Source: CAWHNT01 sp963830775 (GTDB taxonomy: Bacteria; Pseudomonadota; Alphaproteobacteria; Geminicoccales; Geminicoccaceae). From it: a stretch of 64,000 nucleotides of DNA. Location: assembly GCA_963830775.1 (NCBI GenBank), contig CAWHNT010000029.1, positions 1 to 64,000 on the forward strand. Direction: 5' to 3'. Shown piece by piece: positions 1-9,242 of this stretch. A model generated the notes under the pieces. It searched no databases. It saw only the letters and a program-made list of their open reading frames with translations, and was not told the DNA's origin. A program made the translations under genes and the position numbers. Positions within the stretch are counted from its first letter, which is position 1. Every line of letters starts with the position of its first letter.

Positions 1-148
1 CCATCAGACGACGCTTACCCAGGAGCTGGATGCGCTTGGCCGCAGCCGAGGTCGCGATCCCGCATTGGTCGGCGGCCTTGGTGACGCTCCCGAGGTCGAG
101 GGCGGCAAGGAAGATCCTGAGTGTGACCCAGTCCGGCGGGGCTGCCAT
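1..148 (-). CDS. LysR-family transcriptional regulator, N-terminal fragment (runs off the window)
   Basis: The first 49 residues of a minus-strand protein are visible; the rest lies beyond base 1. They form the typical LysR winged helix-turn-helix start: a short lead (MAAPPDWVTLRIFLAAL) followed by AADQCGIATSAAAKRIQLL as turn and recognition helix. The start is ATG at 148, with a GGGAGG Shine-Dalgarno stretch about ten bases upstream. The gene is divergent from hpd, and LysR proteins usually control the divergent neighbour, so regulation of the homogentisate genes is a reasonable inference. No effector-binding domain can be seen, so the ligand is unknown. Confidence 0.7.
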   Translation of the reverse strand, partial: MAAPPDWVTLRIFLAALDLGSVTKAADQCGIATSAAAKRIQLLGKRRLM

Positions 149-336
149 GCCGCCGTTCCTCCCCGAGCGTGCGACTGTTGTCCGTCGTCACAAAGTACAG
201 CTTTACCGTTCGCCATCTGCGGACGCTAGCTCCGCCAATCAGCGCTTCTCGTCTCTCCCGGGTGAATGCAACCTTGGCCCAGCTTTGCACCGGCCCAGGG
301 CCGGGCATCAGGCCAAGCGATCGAGGGAGACGCCCA

Positions 337-1485
337 ATGGGTCCATTTCCGCATGACGCCCCGCCCGCCCAGATCACGCCGGAGAACCCCGCCGGCACGG
401 ACGGTTTCGGCTTCGTCGAATACGCGCATCCCGAGCCTGAGAAACTGCATGCGCTGTTCAAGACCATGGGCTTCGAGCCCGTGGCGCGGCATCGCTCGAA
501 GGCGATCACCCTCTACCAGCAGGGCGACGTCAACTACCTCGTGAACGAGGAGCCGGGCAGCCACGCCTCCAACTTCGTGGCGGCGCACGGGCCTTGTGCG
601 CCATCGATGGCGTTCCGCGTCGTGGACGCCGAGCACGCCTACCGGCGCGCTATAGAGCTGGGGGCCGAGCCCGCCGATCCGGCCGAAGGCTCGCTCGCGT
701 TGAACGTGCCCGTGATCAAGGGCATCGGCGGCTCGCTGCTCTATTTCCTCGACCGCTATGGAGCCAAGGGCTCGGCGTTCGACGAGGAGTTCGTGTGGGC
801 CGGAGCCCCCAACCCCAAGCCGCAGGGCCAGGGCCTCTTCTATCTCGATCACCTGACCCACAATGTGGGCCGCGGTCGGATGGACCTCTGGGCCGGGTTC
901 TACGAGCGCCTCTTCAACTTCCGTGAGATCCGCTACTTCGACATCAAGGGCGAGTACACCGGCCTGTTCTCGCGTGCCCTGACCAGCCCCGACGGCAAGA
1001 TCCGCATCCCGATCAACGAGAGTGCGGACGAGCAGAGCCAGATCGAGGAATACCTGCACGAGTACAAGGGCGAGGGCATCCAGCACATCGCCTGCGGCTG
1101 CCGCGATATCTACACGACCATCGAGGGTCTGCGCGAGCGCGGGCTGGCCTTCATGCCCTCGCCGCCCTCGACCTACTACGAGCGGGTCGACGAGCGCGTG
1201 CCTGGCCACGGCGAGGATCTGGCGCGCCTGCAGCGCAACGGCATCCTGCTCGACGGCGAGGGTGCGGTGGCGCTGGGCGAGAAGGAAGGTCGGATGACCA
1301 AGGTCCTCCTGCAGCTCTTCTCGGCCAACGCGATCGGCCCGATCTTCTTCGAGTTCATCCAGCGCAAGGGTGACGAAGGCTTCGGCGAGGGCAACTTCCG
1401 CGCCTTGTTCGTCTCGATCGAGGAGGACCAGCTCCGCCGCGGCGTGCTGACGGCCGGGAGCGGCGAGGAGCGCGGACGGGGGTGA
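337..1485 (+). CDS. hpd: 4-hydroxyphenylpyruvate dioxygenase
   Basis: Converts 4-hydroxyphenylpyruvate to homogentisate with O2 and Fe(II), the entry step of tyrosine degradation. It is 382 residues long, in the range of the family, and made of two vicinal-oxygen-chelate halves. The iron ligands can be placed: His172 in DHLTHNV, His250 in GIQHIAC and Glu339 in FFEFIQRKG, followed by the usual C-terminal GFGEGNFRALF. The frame is open upstream to a GTG at 169, but ATG 337 has a GGGAGA ribosome site seven bases before it and begins where family members begin. Its stop overlaps the Rieske gene start (GTGA). hmgA and fahA on the opposite strand complete the route. The reading frame is intact. Confidence 0.95.
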   Translation: MGPFPHDAPPAQITPENPAGTDGFGFVEYAHPEPEKLHALFKTMGFEPVARHRSKAITLYQQGDVNYLVNEEPGSHASNFVAAHGPCAPSMAFRVVDAEHAYRRAIELGAEPADPAEGSLALNVPVIKGIGGSLLYFLDRYGAKGSAFDEEFVWAGAPNPKPQGQGLFYLDHLTHNVGRGRMDLWAGFYERLFNFREIRYFDIKGEYTGLFSRALTSPDGKIRIPINESADEQSQIEEYLHEYKGEGIQHIACGCRDIYTTIEGLRERGLAFMPSPPSTYYERVDERVPGHGEDLARLQRNGILLDGEGAVALGEKEGRMTKVLLQLFSANAIGPIFFEFIQRKGDEGFGEGNFRALFVSIEEDQLRRGVLTAGSGEERGRG

Positions 1486-1816
1486 CGAGGACGGGCCGCT
1501 CGGCCGGCTGGAGGACGGTCTCCCGATCCGAGCGGCCACGCCCGCCAGGTACCGCAAAGGCGAGCGCGAGGTAGCCCTCCTCGTGGTCAGGCACGGCGAC
1601 GAGCTGCGCGCCTACGAGGACGTCTGCCCGCATCAGTTCCTGCCGCTGACCCAGCGCGGCAGGCGCGTTCTCAGTGCCGACGGCGAACGGCTGCGCTGCA
1701 CCAACCACGGTGCGGAGTTCGCCGTCGCCGACGGCCGGGCTCTGGGCGGTCCCACTGGCGGATGCGGACTAACGCCGGTGGCGGTCGAGATCGATCCCGA
1801 CGGCACCGTGCTGTGA
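1482..1816 (+). CDS. Rieske [2Fe-2S] ferredoxin-like protein (one frameshift near the start)
   Basis: A small soluble Rieske protein of about 110 residues, probably an electron carrier for a neighbouring oxygenase. The two cluster-binding motifs are clear: CPH at 1625 and CTNH at 1697. The coding frame is open from 1451 but its first ATG/GTG is the internal GTG at 1583, which would cut off the first beta strands. A GTG at 1482 overlapping the hpd stop as GTGA is the natural start, and reaching the Rieske frame from it needs one single-base indel before about 1500. This fits the indel pattern seen in many genes here. Function follows the family; the oxygenase partner is not identified. Confidence 0.72.
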
Positions 1817-1831
1817 AGGAAGGATCGGGTT

Positions 1832-1850
1832 CTGGATCCGCGTGATCCGG
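1832..1850. terminator. hairpin after the Rieske gene, possible terminator
   Basis: CTGGATC (1832-1838) can pair with GATCCGG (1844-1850), a seven-base stem with one G-T pair and a five-base loop, 15 bases after the Rieske stop. There is no T run, so intrinsic termination is uncertain. The rest of the stretch to 2093, between two convergent genes, shows only short broken frames. One ends LPSGKAFVETMAMLSKGEVL and may be a decayed gene tail. Confidence 0.25.
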
Positions 1851-2093
1851 CCCCGAGGTGAGGAGACTCCCGTGAACGTCGCTGCGCAGACTGCTGCCGT
1901 CCGGCAAGGCGTTCGTCGAGACCATGGCGATGCTGAGCAAGGGAGAGGTGCTATAACTGGGCCTAAGGAATGACATGCCTGCCCAGCAGACCTTCGTCCA
2001 CCAAGTCTTCGCCGCCTGAGCGAAGGAGAGCAGGCCGGCACTCGCCTGCAGTCAGCCAACGCAACGGAACTCTCAGCTCCGATGCATTGCCAC

Positions 2094-2342
2094 TCATACC
2101 GGCTCTGGTGCGTCCGATGAGGCAGTCTCCGGCTCTGCGCCTTTGATCTCCTCACTGGCATCGGCGATGAGCCGCTCCACGGCCGCTGCGTCGTCGATCT
2201 TGATGACGGCGAGCAAAGCAAAGCGCGCGAGGAACAGCGAGGACTCGGCTTCGCCGAGCTCGGTCATGGTTTTGCAAAGCCGGGTGTAAACACTGTCGAG
2301 CTCGCTCTCAGACACGGTCTCGTTCCTCGTATCCGCTGTCAT
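2094..2342 (-). CDS. DUF2783 family small protein (copy 1)
   Basis: 82 residues, soluble, acidic C-terminus. The pattern ELDSVYTRLCKTMTELGEA then SSLFLARFALLAVIKI matches DUF2783, a family found beside flavin-dependent aromatic hydroxylases. Its start ATG overlaps the stop of the upstream monooxygenase as ATGA, so the two are translationally coupled. It is the last gene of the minus-strand aromatic operon. A second DUF2783 protein follows the other monooxygenase in the same way. The family has no established function known to me; a hydroxylase accessory role is inferred from the repeated pairing. Confidence 0.7.
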   Translation of the reverse strand: MTADTRNETVSESELDSVYTRLCKTMTELGEAESSLFLARFALLAVIKIDDAAAVERLIADASEEIKGAEPETASSDAPEPV

Positions 2343-4042
2343 CGCTGCAGGGTGCGCTCGATGGCGTTCGCCAGCTCAGAAGGCACGGCCGTGCGCCAGC
2401 GGCCAAGCACATGCCCGTCCGGGCGGGCGAGATAGAGGGTGCCATGCTGGGCACCATAGAGGACAAACAGCCTGCCGGTGTGATCCCAGCCCGTGAGACC
2501 GGGCCCGTTCGGGGCCAGGTGCCTGGTAATAGGGATGAGCCTGAGCAGCCCGGGGCCGGGGAATGGCCCGGCCTCCAGAGCCGTTACCGCCGCTGGAACG
2601 GTGCCGTCCTCGGTGAAATAGAACCCGGTAAACCGGGTGGCCACAAGGTCCGTCAGATGGGCCTCCCGTATTCTGCCGTCCTCGACGATGCTGACCGGGC
2701 ATTCGAGCAGGACCGCTCCGGGACCGGGCCCGGCGGCGAACTCGGCCGAGCGCATGGCTTCGCTGTTGAGTGGCGAGTCGACATAGGTAATGGCGGTCGT
2801 CTGCCGGGGATTGATCAGGGAGCGCAGTGCCGTGTGCTTGACCGCGAGGCCTAGGGCCGCTTGGCGCATGAGCTCGAAGGCGAAGGATGGCGGCGCCATG
2901 AACTCCGTGCTCTTGGTGCCGTAGCTCAGGTTCTCCCGCGTGGCGAACACCCGCTCCTGCGAATAGGTGTCGAGCAGTCGGTCGGATGCCAGGCCCTTGA
3001 CGACGAAGGCGAGCTTCCAGGCAAGGTTGTCGGCGTCGTCGATGCCGGAATTGGCACCCCGGACGCCGAAGATGGGTACCAGATGGGCGGCATCGCCCGC
3101 GAACATGACGCGCCCGTGGCGATAGTCCTCCAGCGACAAGGCGTGCGCCCGGTAGATGGTGATCCAGATCGGCGACCAGTCGCCGGTCTCGCCCATCATC
3201 TCCAGATGGCTCTGCACCCGGGGGATGACGCTCTCCGGCTTGACCGCCTCTTCCGGGTCCTCGTCGTCGCGGAGCTGATAGTCGATGCGCCAGATATTGT
3301 CTGGCTGGATGTGGATGAGGATGGTGGAGCCCGGGTTGGAGGGCGGGTCGAACCAGGCCAGCCGCTCGGTCGGACGGCTGCTCTTGAGCTCGATGTCGAC
3401 GATGACGTAGCGGCCTTCGTAGCTGGTTCCCTTCAGCTGCAGGCCCAGCGCCTCCCGCACCAGGCTGCGGCCGCCGTCGCAGGCGACCACCCAGTCCGCA
3501 TGCAGCGTGTAATCGCCCTTGGGCGTGGAAAGGGCGAGCGTCACACCGTCGTCCTGCACCTGGACCGTGGTCGCCCGGGTCTGCCAGCGGATGTCGATCA
3601 GGTCAGCCCGCTTCTCTGCCTCGTCCAGCAGGAACTGCTCGATATAGAACTGCTCGATGTTGACCATCGGCGGCAGCTTCTGGTTCTCGTCGTGCGGCAT
3701 CCCGAAATGCAGCACCTCGGTATCCCGGTAGAAGCTGCGGCCGCCGGTCCAGGGCAGGCCCTTTTCCAAGAAACCCTGCAGGGCACCCAACCGCTCGATG
3801 ATCTCCAGGCTGCGCCGGGAGATGCAGATGGCGCGGCTGCCGAAGCAGACCGTGTCGTCGGCCTCGATCAGGACCGAAGCGACGCCATGGTTGGCGAGTC
3901 CCAGGGCCAGAGCCAGCCCCACCGGGCCGCCGCCGACGATGGCGACGGCATGCTGCTTCTTCTCGATCCCGTCGGTCAGGGCCGGCAGCCTGGCCTCGTG
4001 GTGCTTGCCGGTGAACGGGTACGGTTTGAACTCGTAGCTCAA
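2339..4042 (-). CDS. FAD-dependent aromatic-ring monooxygenase (copy B)
   Basis: A class A flavoprotein hydroxylase of 567 residues related to MhpA-type 3-(3-hydroxyphenyl)propionate hydroxylases and UbiH-like enzymes. It would use NAD(P)H, FAD and O2 to hydroxylate a phenolic acid. The N-terminal Rossmann dinucleotide motif VGGGPVG lies near residues 36-42, the DG motif in ACDGGRS near residue 180, and the second FAD motif FAGDAAHLVP near residue 300. A thioredoxin-like C-terminal domain follows. The start is TTG 4042 with GGAG upstream; the frame is open further but has no better site. It sits downstream of a TctC binding protein and is coupled to DUF2783. Substrate is unknown; proximity to hmgA suggests a product feeding homogentisate or a similar ring-cleavage substrate. 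Confidence 0.85.
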   Translation of the reverse strand: MSYEFKPYPFTGKHHEARLPALTDGIEKKQHAVAIVGGGPVGLALALGLANHGVASVLIEADDTVCFGSRAICISRRSLEIIERLGALQGFLEKGLPWTGGRSFYRDTEVLHFGMPHDENQKLPPMVNIEQFYIEQFLLDEAEKRADLIDIRWQTRATTVQVQDDGVTLALSTPKGDYTLHADWVVACDGGRSLVREALGLQLKGTSYEGRYVIVDIELKSSRPTERLAWFDPPSNPGSTILIHIQPDNIWRIDYQLRDDEDPEEAVKPESVIPRVQSHLEMMGETGDWSPIWITIYRAHALSLEDYRHGRVMFAGDAAHLVPIFGVRGANSGIDDADNLAWKLAFVVKGLASDRLLDTYSQERVFATRENLSYGTKSTEFMAPPSFAFELMRQAALGLAVKHTALRSLINPRQTTAITYVDSPLNSEAMRSAEFAAGPGPGAVLLECPVSIVEDGRIREAHLTDLVATRFTGFYFTEDGTVPAAVTALEAGPFPGPGLLRLIPITRHLAPNGPGLTGWDHTGRLFVLYGAQHGTLYLARPDGHVLGRWRTAVPSELANAIERTLQR

Positions 4043-4089
4043 GGGACCTCTCCAGGAACTCGCCGACAGGTGCCCACCGGCTCCGCCGC

Positions 4090-5073
4090 TCAATCGAGCG
4101 TGATGCCCAGCGACTTGATGAGCGGCACCCACACCCCGCGCTCGGCCTCGAGCAGGGCCTGGAACTCGGCCGGGCCGCCGGAGATCGGCTCCAGGCCCAC
4201 CTCGTGCATCCGGGCCAGCACCGGCTCCTGGTGCAAGGCGCCGGCGAGCTCGGCGGTGAGGCGCTCGACGATGGGGTCGGGCGTGGCTTTGGGTACCACC
4301 AATCCCTGCCAGGCATAGGCCTCGAACTTCGCCAGACCCAGCGCCTCCTGCACGGTAGGCACGTCCGGCAGGCCGGCGAAGCGCGCGGCCGAGCAGACGG
4401 CAAGCGGCCGGATGCTGTCGGTGTGCAGCTGACCGGCACCGGACGGATAATCGAGCACCATCGATTCGACATGGCCGCCGACAAGATCGTTCAAGGCCGG
4501 GGCCGCACCCTTGTAGGGGACGTGGGTCAGGCTCACCCCCGCCTCACGGGCGAGGCGCTCCATGGTCAGATGATGCGGCGAGCCGATGCCCGGCGAGGCG
4601 TAGTCGATCGCTCCCGGCTGGGCCCTGGCGCGCTCGATGAAGTCGCGGGCCGAGGTGGCGGCGGACGCCTTCTTGACCACGAGGAAGAGCGGGAAGCGGG
4701 CCATCAGCCCGACCGGGCGGAAGTCGCGGTCGGGGTCGTAGGGCAGCTTCTTGAACAAAGCCGGGTTGAAGACGAGGGTGCCGTTATCGGCGGTGAAGAC
4801 GGTCTGGCCGTCCGGCTCGGCCTTGGCAGCGGCAGCCGCACCGATGTTCGTGGCACCGCCCGGGCGGTTCTCGATCACCACCGCCTGCCCCAGCTTGGGC
4901 GACATCGCCTCACCCAGGATGCGGGCCAGCGTGTCGGAGCCGCCGCCAGCGGCGTAGGCGACGATCCATTTGACCGGGCCTTCGGGGTAGGCGGCGAGGA
5001 CCCGTCGGAGCGGCAGGACAGAGGCCACGCCCGCCGCCATGGCGGCTCGACGCGAGATGCGGAAGTCGGTCAC
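4090..5073 (-). CDS. tripartite tricarboxylate transporter (TctC/Bug) family substrate-binding protein
   Basis: A 327-residue periplasmic binding protein. The N-terminus has a twin-arginine-like signal (SRRAAMAAGVASVLPL) and then PVKWIVAYAAGGGSDTLAR. The family's ligand-loop signatures follow: VIENRPGGATNIGAAA, the VPYKG region (HVPYKGAAPALNDLVGGHV) and a C-terminal WVPLIKSLGI. The start is GTG 5073 with GGGAGG upstream, and it overlaps the stop expected for the preceding DUF2783 gene as GTGA. No TctA or TctB membrane subunits are present in the window. Bug proteins are often orphan binders of aromatic or dicarboxylic acids, so capture of the aromatic substrate of the adjacent monooxygenases is a sensible inference. 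Confidence 0.88.
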   Translation of the reverse strand: MTDFRISRRAAMAAGVASVLPLRRVLAAYPEGPVKWIVAYAAGGGSDTLARILGEAMSPKLGQAVVIENRPGGATNIGAAAAAKAEPDGQTVFTADNGTLVFNPALFKKLPYDPDRDFRPVGLMARFPLFLVVKKASAATSARDFIERARAQPGAIDYASPGIGSPHHLTMERLAREAGVSLTHVPYKGAAPALNDLVGGHVESMVLDYPSGAGQLHTDSIRPLAVCSAARFAGLPDVPTVQEALGLAKFEAYAWQGLVVPKATPDPIVERLTAELAGALHQEPVLARMHEVGLEPISGGPAEFQALLEAERGVWVPLIKSLGITLD

Positions 5074-5310
5074 GAGGTGCCTCCCGGAGCTGGTTCGGTG
5101 GACGGCGCGACGGCCGACAAGCGGGCCGCGTGCCAGGGCAAGCGCCTCGGTCAGGACCGTCGGGTCGCCGATATGGTTGGCCAGAACCAGGACGAGGCGG
5201 GCATTCATCAGCTCGCTCGCCTCGTCCGAGAGCCCCTGGTGCGCAGCCACGAAGGCGGCATAGAAGCTGTCGGCGTCGCGCAGGTTCGGCGACCGGATCA
5301 GACTGCTCAT
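5070..5310 (-). CDS. DUF2783 family small protein (copy 2, one frameshift)
   Basis: Starts ATG 5310, overlapping the stop of monooxygenase A as ATGA. The sequence resembles copy 1: ADSFYAAFVAAHQGLSDEASE, then LMNARLVLVLANHIGDPTVL. In the sequence as given the frame has no stop and runs into the TctC gene. Shifting by one base after about 5150 gives a stop overlapping the TctC start as GTGA and a product of about 80 residues, close to the 82 of copy 1. I therefore read the run-on as an artefact of a single-base indel, not a fusion. Function is unknown. Confidence 0.6.
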
Positions 5311-6918
5311 CGTGCCAGCTCCCATCCCAGCGCGCGCTCGACGGCAGCCGTGAGTGCCTGTGCCTCGAGCCGGCGAAAGCGGGCGCACAAGATGCTGGTC
5401 TGGACGCACGAGGTAGGCCGAGCCAGCCCGAGCGTCGTAGCGCTGCTGGAACAGGCCCGTCTCGTCGACCAGGTCGCGGCCGACGCGAAGCAGCTCCACG
5501 TGCGCCGGCAGGGGACAGGGCAGCTCGTCACCGCAGTAGATGAGGGTGAAGCGGCGGCCGAGCAGGTTCAGGAGCCAGGCGCTGCTCCCGTCGGCACGGC
5601 GCAAGGATGCATCTGGCAGCGGCCCGCCCAGACGGGCCGTGCCGCCGAAGCGGTCGGTGTCGGGCGTGGAGAGCGGCGTGTCGGCATAGATCGTGGGCGT
5701 GGAGAGCCGGCCCGAGTTGATCAGGGGCCGTGCGAACGGGACCTCGGCGGTGAGCGACAGGGCGGCGTCGCGGATCGTTCGCGAGACGCGCGACTTGGGC
5801 GTGATGAAGTCGGTGGCGCGGGTGGAGTTGAGGATGTTCTCGTCGGCTGCGGCCTCCCGCTCGGTCCCGTAGGTGGCGAGCAGGGCGCGGGGTGCCTGGC
5901 CCTCCAGTACGGCACCGAGCTTCCAGGCCAGATTGTCGATGTCCTGCACGCCGCTGTTGAAGCCGCGGGCGCCGAACGGCGAGACCAGATGGGCGGAATC
6001 GCCGGCGAAGATCACGGGCCCGTGCAGGAAGGTGTCGAGGCGCCGGCAGTGAAAGCTGTAGATGCTGATCCACTCGAACTCGAACGGTCGGTCCTTGCCG
6101 AGCATCGCCTCCAGCCGTGGCCGGACCCGCTCGGGCTTGCGCTCCTCGACCGGATCGGCATCCCAGCCAAGCTGCAGGTCGATGCGCCAGATATCGTCCG
6201 GCTGCTTGTGCAGGAGGGCGGACTGGCCGGGATTGAAGGGCGGGTCGAACCAGAACCAGCGCTCGGCCGGGTAGTCGGCCAGCATCTTGATATCCGCGAT
6301 CAGGAACCGGTCCTCGAACACCCGGCCCTCGAAGGAGAGGCCCATGAGCTGCCGAACCGCTGACCTCGAGCCGTCGCAGGCGATCAGGTGCTCGGCCTCC
6401 AGCTCGTAAGGGCCGTCGGGCGTCTCGAGGCGGATGCGGGCGCAATCGGGAAAGACCTCGACCCCGACGCACTTGTTCTGGAAGCGCAGGTTGACGTCGG
6501 GAAGCTCGTGGCAGCGCTCGTAGAGGAACTGCTCGAGATAGTACTGCTGCAGATTGATGAAGGCGGGCATCTTGTGCCCGCTCTCGGGCAGCAGGTTGAA
6601 CTCGTAGAGCAGCTCGTCCCGGTGGAAGACCTTGCCCAGCTGCCAGGTAACACCCTTGGCGAGCGCCCGCTCACCGATGCCCAGCCGATCCAGGATCTCG
6701 AGCGTTCGCTTGGCGTAGCACAGGCCGCGCGAGCCCTCGCCGAACTCCGCCTTGCCGTCGACGACGACACAGGGCACGCCTCTCACGCCAAGGTCCGTCG
6801 CCAGCGCCAAGCCGACCGGCCCGCCCCCGACGATGACCACCCGGTGCCGTACCGGTCTGGATGCGTCCTGATCAGGCGACCGACGGTAAGGCCGCGGGAA
6901 TCTTTCTTTCTCTGCCAA
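5307..6918 (-). CDS. FAD-dependent aromatic-ring monooxygenase (copy A, one frameshift near the C-terminus)
   Basis: Second class A flavin hydroxylase of the operon, about 536 residues. VIVGGGPVGLALA lies at residues 28-40, CDGSRSAVR near 185 and FAGDSAHLVSPFGARGFNSG near 305. It resembles copy B throughout, including WFWFDPPFNPG against WFDPPSNPG, so the two are paralogues from the same subfamily. The start is TTG 6918. Near 5395 the frame shifts by one base; in the new frame the protein ends ALTAAVERALGWELAR and overlaps DUF2783 copy 2 by ATGA. The span is 3n+1 bases, as a single insertion predicts. Substrate is unknown. Confidence 0.82.
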
Positions 6919-6967
6919 GGCGCCTTAGCTCCCCCTGATCTTTCTCCAAGCCAGGCTTGGAAGGCTC

Positions 6968-7929
6968 TCAGCTCCTGCTCTCAAGCGCCTGCCACATCTC
7001 CACGTCGCGCTCGGCGGTCCAGATCCGCGGATTATCGATGCCCTTGGCCTCGTCATAGGCGCGGCAGACGTCGAACGGCATGCAGTGGTCGAAGATCACC
7101 CAGTGGCCGTATTTGGGCCGCAGCTCCTGCATGGCCCGGTCGTAGACCTGCTTCAGCGGCTGGTCCGATGCCGCTCCCTCTCTGGCGATACGGAACACGT
7201 CCTGGAGGAAGGCCCGGGTCTCATCGATACCTTCGCTTACCTTCTCAGGCGTGGTCAGGGCCTCACCGCGGCCCGGCACCAGCGCCTGCGGCGCCGAACG
7301 AGGCGAGGCGGTCGAGCGTGCCGGGCCAGTCGGTGAAGTGCGCGTCGCCGCAATAGGGCGTGGCGCCGTACTCGACGAGATCGCCCGAGAACAGCACCCG
7401 CTCCTTCGGCAGCCAGGCGATGGTGTCGCCCTTGGTGTGGCCGCGGCCGGCATGGATGATCTGCACCTCGCGCGAGCCCAGCCAGAGCGTCATCTGCTTA
7501 TGGAAGACGACGTTCGGCCAGGTGAGGCCCGGGATGGTCTCCTTGGCCCGGAACAGCCGCGGGAAGCGCTGGATCTCGGACTCCATGTCCTGCGCCCCGC
7601 GCTCGACGATCATGCCGCGGGTGACGTCGCTGGCGATGACGTTGACCCGCTCCTCGTAGCCGGCCGTGCCCAGCACCCGGACGGCGTGATAGTGGGTGAG
7701 GAGCACGTGCCGGATCGGCTTGTCCGTCACCTTGCGGATATGCGCCACCAGCTCCTTGGCCATCACCGGCGTGGCGCGGGCATCGATGACCAGGACCGAA
7801 TCGTCGCCGATCACCACGCCCGAGTTCGGGATCGCCCTCGGCGGTCAGCGCGAACACGCCCGGCGCCAGCTCGTCGAAGGTCTCGCGCTTCTCGGCCAGA
7901 TCGCCCTGGCTCGCGAATGCCTTGCTCAT
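6968..7929 (-). CDS. MBL-fold metallo-hydrolase of the homogentisate cluster (two frameshifts)
   Basis: About 320 residues. N-terminal EKRETFDELAPGVFALTAEG, then GDDSVLVIDARATPVMAKEL, the loop LLTHYHAVRVLGTAGY, GRGHTKGDTIAWLP, LFSGDLVEYGATPY and a C-terminal PKYGHWVIFDHCMPFDVCRA. This is a metallo-beta-lactamase fold protein commonly found beside hmgA/fahA. The metal loop reads HYHAVR where most family members have HxHxDH, so the second metal site looks altered. Frames change near 7835 and near 7270. ATG 7929 overlaps the fahA stop (ATGA). The reaction is not established; a thioester or lactone hydrolase in aromatic acid breakdown is possible. Confidence 0.72.
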
Positions 7930-9242
7930 CTCGATGCTCCCGCGGCGGGCAGGACGACCGCCCTGCACTCGCCGAACCCGATGCTGGCGGCGCCCTCGCG
8001 CGTGGCCCTAGCCCGCAGGAGGACCTCGTCGCCGTCCTCGAGGAAGCGCGCGTCTCTCCGCTCGGCAGCCGGACCGGCTCCTTGCCGCCCTTGGTGGTCT
8101 CCAGCAGGCTGCCGAACCCGTCCGCGGTTGGTGCGGAGATCGTGCCGGAGCCCAAGAAGTCGCCTGGGCGGAGCGCGCAGCCGTTGCAGCTGTGGTGGGC
8201 CACCATCTGGGCCACGGTCCAGTACATGTGGCGCGTGCTGCTCAGAGCGAGCCGGTGCGGTGCGTGGCCCTCTTCGCGCATCCGCTCCGTCAGCAGCAGC
8301 ACCTCGAGCTCGATATCGAGGGCACCTTCGCGCTGGTCGGCCTCGTCCAGGAGGTAATCGAGGGGTGCTGGGTCGCCTTCCGGCCGCGCCGGCTGGGCGG
8401 TGCGGAAGGGCTCGAGCGCCTCGGGCGTGACGATCCAGGCCGAGATCGTGCTGGCGAAGCTCTTCGAGAGGAAGGGGCCGAGCGGCTGGTACTCCCAGGC
8501 CTGGATGTCGCGCGCCGACCAGTCGTTCAGCAGGCAGTAGCCGGCCACGTGCTCCGCTGCCTCACCGATCGGGATCGGGTTGCCCTGCTCGTTGCCGGGG
8601 CCGATCCAGACCCCGAGCTCGAGCTCGTAGTCCAGGTTGCGGCAGGGGCCGAAGCTCGGGGCCGTCTCGTCCGGGCGCTTGCGCTGGCCGCTCGGGCGGC
8701 GGAACGAGACGCCGGAAGGGACGATCGTGGAGGCACGGCCGTGATAGCCGATCGGCACCCACTTGTAGTTCGGCAAGAGCGGGTTGTCGGGGCGGAAGAG
8801 CTTGCCGACATTGGTGGCGTGGTGGATGCCGACATAGAAGTCGGTGTAGTCGCCGATCGTCGCCGGCAGATGCATGGTGCAGTCGGCGGCGCGATGCAGC
8901 AGGGGCTCGACCCTGCCCTGATCGGGCGAGCCTGCCGTCAGAAGCTCGGATAGCCGCTGACGCAGGGCCCGGCGAGGGCCCGCACCCAGCGCCAGCAGCC
9001 CATTCAGAGCGGCAGTCCCGGCCGCCGAAGCGGCCCGCCCAGCCTCGCCCGCGAGCAGCCCTGCCGCCGCAAGGGCGACGAGATCGAGGATCTCGTCGCC
9101 GATCGCGACCCCGGCCCGCGGGCTGCCGCCCGGCGGGCTGAAGACGCCAAGCGGCAGGTTCTGGATCGGGAAGTCGGCATGGCCTGTTGGCCGAGGCGAC
9201 CCAGCTGCGGCGCTCGGGGTCGTGCGTGGCGTCGGTCACCAT
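7926..9242 (-). CDS. fahA: fumarylacetoacetase (two frameshifts)
   Basis: Hydrolyses fumarylacetoacetate to fumarate and acetoacetate, the last step of the homogentisate pathway. The span of 439 codons matches the family. Visible blocks are the N-terminal SWVASAN/DFPIQNLPLGVF region, PATIGDYTDFYVGIHHATN with the catalytic-site residues, YHGRASTIVPSG, LDYELELGVWIG, LLNDWSARDIQAWEYQPLGP and the C-terminal GDFLGSGTIS. Frames change near 9185 and near 8050 and compensate. The start ATG 9242 overlaps the hmgA stop by seven bases, and the end overlaps the MBL gene by ATGA. No maleylacetoacetate isomerase gene is in the window. Confidence 0.9.

Noticed and set aside
4204..6363. 719-codon open frame on the + strand opposite the TctC and monooxygenase genes
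   Set aside because: Antisense shadow of three conserved genes; composition is Gly/Arg/Asp-rich without domains.
4090..6918. Apparent 942-residue fusion of monooxygenase, DUF2783 and TctC
   Set aside because: Each part has its own start, ribosome site or 4-bp overlap, and the run-on is explained by two single-base indels.
6968..7453. Separate 161-residue gene downstream of the MBL hydrolase
   Set aside because: Its first 55 codons are off-frame MBL sequence and the rest is the MBL C-terminus (PKYGHWVIFDHCMPFDV) after a frameshift.
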